Assembly (NCBI RefSeq): GCF_009733815.1
Contig: NZ_WNXY01000001.1
Span: 496,001 to 560,000 of the forward strand
Reading direction: 5' to 3'
Source: Pseudactinotalea suaedae
Lineage (GTDB): Bacteria > Actinomycetota > Actinomycetes > Actinomycetales > Beutenbergiaceae
Length of the DNA: 64,000 nucleotides
The position numbers and the translations under genes are program-made. The notes below the pieces were generated by a model. That model was given only the letters and a program-made list of their open reading frames with translations. It ran no database searches and had not been told where the DNA came from. How positions within the stretch are numbered: position 1 is the first letter of the stretch; each line of letters starts with the position of its first letter. Positions 55,558 to 64,000 of the stretch are shown in pieces.

Positions 55558-57666
55558 TCAGCCCACGTGGACCTGGAGCAGTGCCTGCGTGCACCGGGTG
55601 ACCGCCACGTACAGGGCGTTCCACCCGCGCGGCTCGTCGGCGATCCCCGCAGGGTCGACGACCACGCACGCATCCCACTCCAGTCCCTTCGCCTCGAGCG
55701 CCGAGACCACCGGGAGCCCCGGCAGCACGGCGCGCAGCGGGTCGAGGTGCGCGGGGGCGGCCACGACCCCGACGCTGCCGTTGGCGTACTCCCGCTCCCA
55801 GGCAGCGACCTCGGCCGCCACCAGGCCGACGAGACCAGCGGGCGCGACCGTCACCTCGCGCGGCTCTCGGCCGGATGACCGCACCGCTCGCGGCGGCTCG
55901 TTGCTGCTCCCGGCGCGGTCGAGGATCGGCGGCACCAGCGCCATCACCTCGCGGGGCGTGCGGTAGCAGATCGACAGGTCAGCCCGGCGCCAGCGGTCGC
56001 CGAGCGCGGGGGAGAGGGCACCCTCCCAGTCGGTGTGCCGGTGCGGCGCCTCGGTCTGGTCGATGTCCCCGACGGCGGTGAGCGAGCCGGTGGGACAGCG
56101 TCGCCTCACCATGTGCCACTGCATCGCGGACAGCTCCTGCGCCTCGTCGATGACCACGTGGCCGTAGGTCCACCCGTGGTCGGCCGAGGCGCGCGCCGCC
56201 AGGAACGGCGCCGCGTCGTCGACCGCGACATCTGCCGTCCCGATCAGCGCCGTGACCGCGCCGAGCAGCGGGATGTCGCTCGGTGCCAGTCCCGCGGGCT
56301 CGGCCACCACGGCGGTGACCTCCGCCGCGGTCAGCCCGCGTGCCGCGCGGCCCAGCGTCGGAGCGTCGTGCAGCAGCGCCTGCAGCACCGCCCGCGGGGC
56401 GGGCTCGGGCCACCATCGCTCCAGCGCCGCGCGCACCCGGGTGTCGCTTTCGACCCGGACCCGCAGGTCCTCGATGTCCGCCTCGGAGAGCTCGCCGTCG
56501 ACCTGGCTGCTGCTGGCTCCGGTGCGCACCGCACGGTCGTCGGAGCGCGCGAGTGCGGAGTCGACGCTGCCGAGGATGTCCTCGAAGCCCTCCTCCACCG
56601 TGCTCAGCAGCGTGGTCGTCCGCTCGACCACGGCGTCGACCAGCGCGTCGTGCAGGGCCGCGAAGGCGAGCCCGCGCGCCGCGAGCAGGCTGCGGTCACC
56701 GGCGAGCGAGGACCGGAGCGCGGCGGCGACGCGAGCCTGGGAGATCTCGTACCGCTCGCCGTCGAGCACCAGCACGAGGTCCGCGGCGGCGGGCACCAGG
56801 CTGCGGACGTGGCCCACGATCGCGTCCCACCACAGGGCGCGGCCCTTGATCTCGGCGAGCACCCGGGACTCGGACCGCTCGACGGCGGCGCCCGGAACCA
56901 ACGCGTCGCAGGTCGTCGACACCACGGCGGTCTCACCCAGGGCGGGCAGCACCTGCTCCACGTAGCGCAGGAACCGCCGCGAGGGTCCCAGCAGCAGCAC
57001 GCCCCGGCGAGCGATGCCCGGCTGGGCGAACAACAGGTAGGCGATGCGGTGCAGCGCCACGACCGTCTTGCCGGTGCCGGGCCCGCCCTGGACCACCAGC
57101 GGAGCGTCCGCGGGTGCGCGCACGATCGCGTCCTGCTCGCGCTGCAGGGTCGCGACGGCCGTGCCCATCCGGCCGGTGCGGCGCTCGTCGAGCGCGGACA
57201 GCAGTGCCGCCTCGCCCACCAGCCCACCGGCCGAGCCGTCGCGCGTGAGGTCCTCGTCGTCGACACCGATCACCCGCGCACCCTCGGTGCGGATGTGACG
57301 GCGGCGGACCAGGCCCTGCGGTTCCAGCGCGGTCGCGGTGTAGAACGGCCGGGCCGCCTCGGCGCGCCAGTCCAGGACGAGGGGCTCACCGCCGTCGGCG
57401 CGCGGCACACCGATCCGGCCGATCCGGTGCGTGGCGGCGTCCACGGTGTCGATCCGCCCCAGCACCAGGCCGTGGTCGGCCTCGGTCAGGGCACGCAGCC
57501 GGGCGGCGAGCAGCGCTCGGCGGTGCTGGTCGGTCCGGTCCTGGACAGGCGCGCGCAGCTGGGTGCGCAGCTCCGCGAGCAGGTCGCGGCGGCGGCGATC
57601 GGCGAGATCGAGGAAGTCCTGCTCCTCGCGAAGGGCGTTCACGGTGGCATCGGTGGTCTCAGGCAC
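55558..57666 (-). CDS. HelD/HelR-type UvrD-like ATPase
   Basis: This 702-residue superfamily-1 helicase-like ATPase has an N-terminal coiled-coil (about 8-60, 'LREEQDFLDLADRRRRDLL'), Walker A 'VQGGPGTGKTVVALHR' (192-206) and Walker B 'VVIDEAQELSAMQW' (about 520). 'VGDIDQTEAPHRHTDW' and a C-terminal UvrD_C-like end 'NALYVAVTRCTQALLQVHV' complete it. In HelD proteins the coiled-coil enters the secondary channel of RNA polymerase and releases stalled enzyme; the HelR subtype gives rifamycin tolerance. Chosen start GTG at 57666 with GGAG 4 bases upstream. I see no rifamycin-associated element in the 122-base upstream gap, so HelR versus general HelD is undecided. Confidence 0.85.
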   Translation of the reverse strand: MPETTDATVNALREEQDFLDLADRRRRDLLAELRTQLRAPVQDRTDQHRRALLAARLRALTEADHGLVLGRIDTVDAATHRIGRIGVPRADGGEPLVLDWRAEAARPFYTATALEPQGLVRRRHIRTEGARVIGVDDEDLTRDGSAGGLVGEAALLSALDERRTGRMGTAVATLQREQDAIVRAPADAPLVVQGGPGTGKTVVALHRIAYLLFAQPGIARRGVLLLGPSRRFLRYVEQVLPALGETAVVSTTCDALVPGAAVERSESRVLAEIKGRALWWDAIVGHVRSLVPAAADLVLVLDGERYEISQARVAAALRSSLAGDRSLLAARGLAFAALHDALVDAVVERTTTLLSTVEEGFEDILGSVDSALARSDDRAVRTGASSSQVDGELSEADIEDLRVRVESDTRVRAALERWWPEPAPRAVLQALLHDAPTLGRAARGLTAAEVTAVVAEPAGLAPSDIPLLGAVTALIGTADVAVDDAAPFLAARASADHGWTYGHVVIDEAQELSAMQWHMVRRRCPTGSLTAVGDIDQTEAPHRHTDWEGALSPALGDRWRRADLSICYRTPREVMALVPPILDRAGSSNEPPRAVRSSGREPREVTVAPAGLVGLVAAEVAAWEREYANGSVGVVAAPAHLDPLRAVLPGLPVVSALEAKGLEWDACVVVDPAGIADEPRGWNALYVAVTRCTQALLQVHVG

Positions 57667-57776
57667 GGGTCTCCGTTCGCAGGGGACGCCCAGCGCCCGA
57701 GGGCAGCTGCGCGATGGGCCGAGGTGCCAACGCCCGGCGCCGCGCGGGTGTTCCCACCACAAGCTGCCCGGGGGGC

Positions 57777-57782
57777 TAGATT
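57777..57782 (+). promoter_or_regulatory. -10 hexamer TAGATT, leaderless YdeP-type gene
   Basis: TAGATT is followed after 6 bases by the GTG at 57789. No Shine-Dalgarno sequence is present. Confidence 0.45.
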
Positions 57783-57788
57783 CGAGAC

Positions 57789-60089
<2,301 letters not shown>

Positions 60090-60108
60090 GCGGACCGCGC
60101 CAGCGGGG

Positions 60109-62274
60109 CTAGCGGGTCAGTGCCTCGCGCATGAGGTGGACCAGCGCGTCGAGCTGGACCGAGGTCGTCGAGACGATCTCGGTGTCGTCGCCGTCGAGAG
60201 CGCGGGCCGCGAGGCCCTGCTTGGCGTCGATGAGCTCGGCGATCTTGGTGTCGATCGTGTGCGCGGCGAGGATCCGCCACGCCGTGACCGGCTGCTCCTG
60301 ACCGATGCGGTGCACGCGGTCGATCGCCTGACCCTGCTCGGCCGCCGTCCAGGACAGCTCGGCGAGCACGACGTTGGACGCCGAGTGCAGGTTGATCCCC
60401 ACCCCGGCCGCGGTCAGCGAGCACACCGCCACGGCGACCTCGGGGTCGTTCGCGAACGCGTCGATCGCCTTCTGACGTGCCGAGGAGGTCTGCTCGCCGC
60501 GGATCGAGACGGTCTTCAGACCGGCCTCCGCCAGGTGCCGCTCCGCGGTGTCCATGACGTCGATGTGCTTGGCGAAGAACACGACCTTGCCCACCGAGCG
60601 CGCCAGCTGGGCGGTGTAGTCGGTGGCGAGGGTCGCCTTGGCCTGACCGATGCGGCGCACCATCGTGAAGACGTTCTCGCCGCCGCCGCTGGCGTTGCGC
60701 GAGGACTCGAGCTCCGCCGTCGCGACCGACCGCATGATGTCGAGATCGGGCTCGAAGGGCTCGGCCTCGCCGCCGTGACGGGTCTCCCACAGCCGGTGGT
60801 ACCGCTGCGCGAGCCGGGCACCGAGCTCGCGCTCGGCCTGCCGGATCGAACGACCGAGGTCGTCGTCGAGCTCGACGGGCAGGTCCGCGATCCGGCGCGC
60901 CGGCAGGTCCTGGGCGACCTCCGACTTGAGCCGTCGCACGATGCCCATCGAGATCACCGCGGCGCGCGCCTCGGGGTAGAAGCCGCGGTCCGCGGGCGTG
61001 AGCCCGATCGCCTCGAGCTTGCGCATCAGCGCGGGCGCGGGCTGGTTGTCCTCGACCCAGCCGAGGAACTTCCAGATCGCGTGGAAGTCCTCGACGTCGT
61101 TGATCAGCGGCGTACCGGTCAGCGCCATCAGCAGCGGGTTGCCACCGGGGCTCGTCTGCCGGATCTGCTCGGCGAGCGCGAGCACGTGCTGGCTGCGCTG
61201 CGAGGAGAGGTTCTTGATGAAGTGGGCCTCGTCGACGACCATCGACCGGAAGCCGAACCGCATCAGCCACGACAGGTGGCGGTCGAGGATCTCGTAGTTG
61301 ACCACGAAGACGTCCGCGAACGCGTCCATCGTGTCGCCGTCGCCGTGGATCACCGTGACCTTGCGCGACGGCGTCCACTGCTCGACCTCGCGGGCCCAGT
61401 TGATCTTGACGACGTTGGGCACGACGGCGAGCAGCGGGAACGCGCCGGCGACCGAGGCCGCCAGGATCGACTGGGCGGTCTTGCCGAGGCCGGGCTCGTC
61501 GGCGAGCAGGAAGGTGCGGTGACCTCGGCGTACGGCCTCGAGCAGCTCGACCTGGTGCGGCATCAGCTCACGGCCGCGCGGGGAGAAGTGCTCGAAGCGG
61601 GGGAGCGGCGGCAGGTCCATGGTGGCCGCGCCACCGCCGGCGCCCTGCTCGAACGAGCGGTACAGCGGCTCCATCAGGTCCCAGCCGCTGAGGCGGCCGG
61701 TCAGCGGGCGCTCGGGGGCCTGGATGGCGGGTGCCAGGAACGGGGTCGCCTTGAGCCGGCGCTTGACCGAGGGCGGCACGACCTGACGGTCGGCCAGCGC
61801 CGCGGGGACCACCGTGGGGCGGCTGATCTGCGGAGCCTTGATCTCCATCTCCTCGGGCGACAACTGGGCGCCGGAGTCGAGGAGCCAGTCCAGGCGCATG
61901 CGCTGCGCGGCGGGCCCGGGCGTGGTGGCGGGGTCGAGCAGCGTCAGCAGCGAGGTGTCCCGCGCCGCGGTGCGGGCCAGGATCGTCGCGACGCCGTCCA
62001 GGCGCTTGAGCAGCTCGGTGCGGGCCGCCGTCGAGAGGTTCGTGTCCGACTTGACGCGGGCACGCTCCTCACGGACCAGCAGCGCGATCACCTGGAAGCG
62101 GGTGCGGTTGGTCGGTCCGACCTTGCCGCGGGCAGCCTTAGCCTCGACCTCACGCACCTTGCGGGCGAGGATCGGGATGATGGGCGCGGCGTCGTCGCCG
62201 CGCGCGGCGCGGCGATCGAGCAGGCGGGCCTGGGATGAGCCGTTGGGCAAGATGTCTCCACTATGCCGGGCCAC
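60109..62274 (-). CDS. SNF2-family DEAD/DEAH box helicase
   Basis: This protein of about 721 residues is a Swi2/Snf2 ATPase. The N-terminal region ('APIIPILARKVREVEAKAARG', about 30-50) is helical and basic. The helicase core has Walker A 'FLLADEPGLGKTAQSIL', DEAH-type box 'MVVDEAHFIKNLSS', 'LMALTGTPLINDVEDF' and C-terminal motifs 'SLTAAGVGINLHSASNVVLAE' (interrupted) and 'QAIDRVHRIGQ'. It probably translocates on duplex DNA; its partner is unknown. The start is uncertain: GTG at 62274 is used here, a TTG at 62250 has GGAG 5 bases upstream, and an ATG at 62304 is also in frame. Confidence 0.87.
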   Translation of the reverse strand: MARHSGDILPNGSSQARLLDRRAARGDDAAPIIPILARKVREVEAKAARGKVGPTNRTRFQVIALLVREERARVKSDTNLSTAARTELLKRLDGVATILARTAARDTSLLTLLDPATTPGPAAQRMRLDWLLDSGAQLSPEEMEIKAPQISRPTVVPAALADRQVVPPSVKRRLKATPFLAPAIQAPERPLTGRLSGWDLMEPLYRSFEQGAGGGAATMDLPPLPRFEHFSPRGRELMPHQVELLEAVRRGHRTFLLADEPGLGKTAQSILAASVAGAFPLLAVVPNVVKINWAREVEQWTPSRKVTVIHGDGDTMDAFADVFVVNYEILDRHLSWLMRFGFRSMVVDEAHFIKNLSSQRSQHVLALAEQIRQTSPGGNPLLMALTGTPLINDVEDFHAIWKFLGWVEDNQPAPALMRKLEAIGLTPADRGFYPEARAAVISMGIVRRLKSEVAQDLPARRIADLPVELDDDLGRSIRQAERELGARLAQRYHRLWETRHGGEAEPFEPDLDIMRSVATAELESSRNASGGGENVFTMVRRIGQAKATLATDYTAQLARSVGKVVFFAKHIDVMDTAERHLAEAGLKTVSIRGEQTSSARQKAIDAFANDPEVAVAVCSLTAAGVGINLHSASNVVLAELSWTAAEQGQAIDRVHRIGQEQPVTAWRILAAHTIDTKIAELIDAKQGLAARALDGDDTEIVSTTSVQLDALVHLMREALTR

Positions 62275-62361
62275 GTCCGCCCGACAGCACTGTGGCGCGC
62301 ACATGAACGGCGCGCGGGTGGGTCGCTGCCGGTGAGCTGAGAGCTCGTCTTCCTAGCAGTG

Positions 62362-62433
62362 TGGGCGATACTGGGATCGAACCAGTGACCTCTTCCGTGT
62401 CAGGGAAGCGCGCTACCGCTGCGCCAATCGCCC
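62362..62433 (-). tRNA. tRNA-Val (GAC)
   Basis: The 72-nt cloverleaf has acceptor stem GGGCGAT / ATCGCCC, anticodon loop CTGACAC with anticodon GAC, and TPsiC arm containing GGTTCGATCC. CCA is not encoded. It is the third of three tandem tRNA genes on this strand (Gly, Cys, Val), 5 bases from the tRNA-Cys gene, and is likely co-transcribed with them. Confidence 0.95.
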
Positions 62434-62438
62434 GTGCG

Positions 62439-62509
62439 AGGTGGGTACGGGATTCGAACCCGTGTATACGGCTTTGCAGGCCGCTGCCTCGCCACTCGGC
62501 CAACCCACC
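62439..62509 (-). tRNA. tRNA-Cys (GCA)
   Basis: The 71-nt cloverleaf has acceptor stem GGTGGGT / ACCCACC, discriminator T as expected for tRNA-Cys, anticodon loop CTGCAAA with anticodon GCA, and TPsiC arm GGGTTCGAATCCC. CCA is not encoded. It is the middle gene of the tandem set. Confidence 0.95.
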
Positions 62510-62538
62510 AGGTGTGCCCTGCTGGGCCGCCGATTTCG

Positions 62539-62610
62539 AGCGGATGACGGGATTCGAACCCGCGACCCTCACCTTGGCAAGGTGATGCTCTACCACTGAG
62601 CCACATCCGC
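62539..62610 (-). tRNA. tRNA-Gly (GCC)
   Basis: The 72-nt cloverleaf has acceptor stem GCGGATG / CATCCGC, discriminator T as expected for tRNA-Gly, anticodon loop TTGCCAA with anticodon GCC, and TPsiC arm GGGTTCGAATCCC. It is the first gene of the tandem set; its promoter should lie in 62611-62753, where I cannot place clear boxes. Confidence 0.95.
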
Positions 62611-62741
62611 GTGCGTCACCGGGCGGGTTTCCCCTCTCGGTGGTGCGGCGTCGACTTTAGCCCACGTATCGCGGCGTCGTCCAACCGGGCCCGGCGGCGT
62701 GTTGCCAGGTGGACGTCGGGCGGGCACCAGTCGCGGCTGAC

Positions 62742-62747
62742 TAGCGT
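62742..62747 (+). promoter_or_regulatory. -10 hexamer TAGCGT, leaderless pabB
   Basis: TAGCGT is followed after 6 bases by the pabB GTG at 62754. No Shine-Dalgarno sequence is present. Confidence 0.45.
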
Positions 62748-62753
62748 GGCGGC

Positions 62754-63800
62754 GTGACCATCGCCCCACGCGTGCCGCGTGCCTGGTTCCGTGGTGTGCG
62801 GGCCGAGCGGGTGCTCGAGCACGTGGATCTGCGTGAGCAGCCCGACGCGTTGTCCGGTGGCGGCTGGTGGGTCGTGGTCGCCGAGTTCGACGGGCCGTGG
62901 CACGCCTGGCGGTTCGCCGAGGTCCGCGCCACCGACGAGGTCACGCGCGGTCCGGAGCGATGGCACGGGCCGCCACGGGACGCGTGGCGAACATCACTCT
63001 CGCGGCAGCAGTACGTCGCGGCGGTGCAGCGGGTCCGCGCCGACATCGCCGAGGGCGAGGTCTACCAGGCGAACATCTGCCGCGTGCTCGCGGCGCCGGT
63101 GCCGGTGCGGCCCGACCCCGTGGGTCTGGCCGTGCGGCTCGCGACCGGCAACCCGGCGCCCTACGCGGCGCTGATCGACATCCCCGCCGGAGGCGTCGCC
63201 GGCCCAGGCTCGTGGGTCGTGAGCGCCTCGCCCGAGCTCTCGCTCGAGGTCGCCGACGGCATCGTCAGCTCCGGGCCGATCAAGGGCACCGCGGCGACGC
63301 CGTCGGGTCTGCTGCCCAAGGACCGTGCCGAGAACGTGATGATCACCGACCTGGTGCGCAACGACCTCCAGCGTGTGTGCGTCCCGGGCACGGTCGAGGT
63401 GACCGACCTGCTGGCGGTCGAGGAGCACCCCGGCCTGGTCCACCTGGTCTCGCGGGTGCGAGGTCGCCTGCTCGACGGCGGCCCGACCGGCTGGGCGCCG
63501 CTGCTCGCCGCCGCCCACCCGCCCGGTTCGGTCTCCGGGGCACCGAAGTCGTCGGCGCTGCGGATCATCGACGAGCTCGAGACCGCGCCGCGCGGTCCCT
63601 ACTGCGGTCAGATCGGATGGATCGACGCCGACCGCGGCCGGGCACGCCTCGCGGTCGGCATCCGCACCTTCTGGTGGGCCGACGGCGAGCTGAGGTTCGG
63701 GACCGGCGCCGGCATCACCTGGGGGAGCGACCCCGACCAGGAGTGGGCCGAGACCGAGCTGAAGGCCGCCCGGCTGGTGTCGTTGGCGTCGCAGGCCTGA
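62754..63800 (+). CDS. pabB: Aminodeoxychorismate synthase component I
   Basis: This 348-residue chorismate-utilising enzyme makes 4-amino-4-deoxychorismate for folate synthesis. Motifs are 'EGEVYQANICRVL', 'SSGPIKGTAATP' (the PIKGT lysine typical of PabB), 'DLVRNDLQRVCVPGTVEV', 'HPPGSVSGAPKSSALRIID' and the C-terminal 'FGTGAGITWGSDPDQEWAETELKA'. It lacks the long N-terminal domain of larger PabB/TrpE proteins, as in short actinobacterial forms. GTG start 6 bases after TAGCGT. The following aminotransferase class IV gene supports the PabB assignment over anthranilate or isochorismate synthase. Confidence 0.93.
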   Translation: MTIAPRVPRAWFRGVRAERVLEHVDLREQPDALSGGGWWVVVAEFDGPWHAWRFAEVRATDEVTRGPERWHGPPRDAWRTSLSRQQYVAAVQRVRADIAEGEVYQANICRVLAAPVPVRPDPVGLAVRLATGNPAPYAALIDIPAGGVAGPGSWVVSASPELSLEVADGIVSSGPIKGTAATPSGLLPKDRAENVMITDLVRNDLQRVCVPGTVEVTDLLAVEEHPGLVHLVSRVRGRLLDGGPTGWAPLLAAAHPPGSVSGAPKSSALRIIDELETAPRGPYCGQIGWIDADRGRARLAVGIRTFWWADGELRFGTGAGITWGSDPDQEWAETELKAARLVSLASQA

Positions 63801-63819
63801 ACGGGGCAGGCTGGCGTCA

Positions 63820-64000
63820 TGAGCGACCTCCTGCTGTACGTCGACGGCGAGTTCCACGACCCGCGCACGCCGCTGCTGTCCGCGCTCGACCACGGCGTCA
63901 CGGTCGGCGACGGCGTGTTTGAGACCTGCGAGCTGCTCGACGGGCGCACGTTCGCGCTGACGCGGCACCTGCGGCGGCTGGAGCGGTCGGCACGGGGCCT
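63820..64000 (+). CDS. pabC: Aminotransferase class IV, probable aminodeoxychorismate lyase (partial)
   Basis: The frame starts with ATG 19 bases after pabB and runs off the window after 60 codons. 'LLLYVDGEFHDPRTPLLSALDHGVTVGDGVFETCELLDGR' is the typical N-terminus of PLP fold-type IV enzymes. Next to pabB it is most likely PabC, which releases 4-aminobenzoate from aminodeoxychorismate. A branched-chain or D-amino-acid aminotransferase cannot be excluded from this fragment alone; the PLP lysine lies outside the window. Confidence 0.85.

Noticed and set aside
57667-57788. Rifamycin-associated element upstream of the HelD-type gene
   Set aside because: No GGGGCTTGC-like inverted repeat could be found by eye in the gap on either strand.
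62362-62610. tRNA cluster as an integration site for a mobile element
   Set aside because: No integrase, no direct repeat of a tRNA 3' end and no foreign-looking genes nearby; pabB follows normally.

Overview
The window is a very GC-rich actinobacterial chromosome segment. Marker families restricted to Actinobacteria (DUF3710, DUF3159, DUF3000, GuaB1, the CeoB/CeoC pair) place it there. The overall gene set suggests a Nocardioides/Aeromicrobium-like member of Propionibacteriales, but that genus-level guess is an inference. There is no prophage, integrase, insertion sequence or CRISPR array. Genes are tightly packed: many same-strand neighbours overlap by ATGA, and most convergent pairs are separated by fewer than 20 bases.

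Left part (1-20920). A DUF3710 - OB-fold - DUF3159 run meets two RCK-type potassium regulators (ceoB, ceoC). These are divergent from a KimA-like potassium importer and a TRAM-domain RNA methyltransferase. Next come a 407-base gap with two tiny candidate ORFs around a strong hairpin, a CtpE-like P-type ATPase, aconitase, an MFS transporter, a zinc alcohol dehydrogenase, and a guaB1 - S9 peptidase - SDR39U1 operon. An acyltransferase-3/SGNH surface-modifying enzyme closes this part. Several of these genes, with dxs, the RNase D-like gene and DUF3000 further on, occur in the same neighbourhood in mycobacteria.

Middle (20930-42803). A LacI-family regulator leads an ABC sugar importer operon (binding protein and two permeases). 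It is divergent from an amylo-alpha-1,6-glucosidase-type enzyme, with a LacI/CebR-like operator on the -35 box. Then follow dxs (isoprenoid precursors), an MFS transporter, fadA-fadB (beta-oxidation), an RNase D-like/HRDC protein with DUF3000, an unassigned ATP-grasp ligase, a UspA-like protein, and a cytosine permease with a yeast-type cytosine deaminase. A HIT - 55 aa - GNAT operon and a DUF1697/winged-helix pair come last.

Right part (42807-64000). Trehalose synthesis from glycogen is encoded by treX-treY and, 5 kb away, treZ. Between them lie two phosphotransferases, a DUF222/HNH protein, a GNAT protein and a hemerythrin. Then come fdhD, a HelD-type helicase-like ATPase, a YdeP-type molybdoenzyme, a SNF2 helicase, three tRNA genes (Gly, Cys, Val), and pabB followed by the start of pabC.

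Two genome-style features stand out. At least fourteen genes have a TANNNT hexamer 6-8 bases before the start codon, which predicts leaderless mRNAs. Several convergent gene pairs share a small hairpin at their stop codons. The most interesting functional hypothesis is a potassium uptake system made of a KimA-type permease plus two RCK proteins with no TrkH-type channel subunit. I did not find a clearly undescribed multi-gene system; the best unexplained structures are the tiny coupled ORFs at 6108-6400 and the acnA palindrome.
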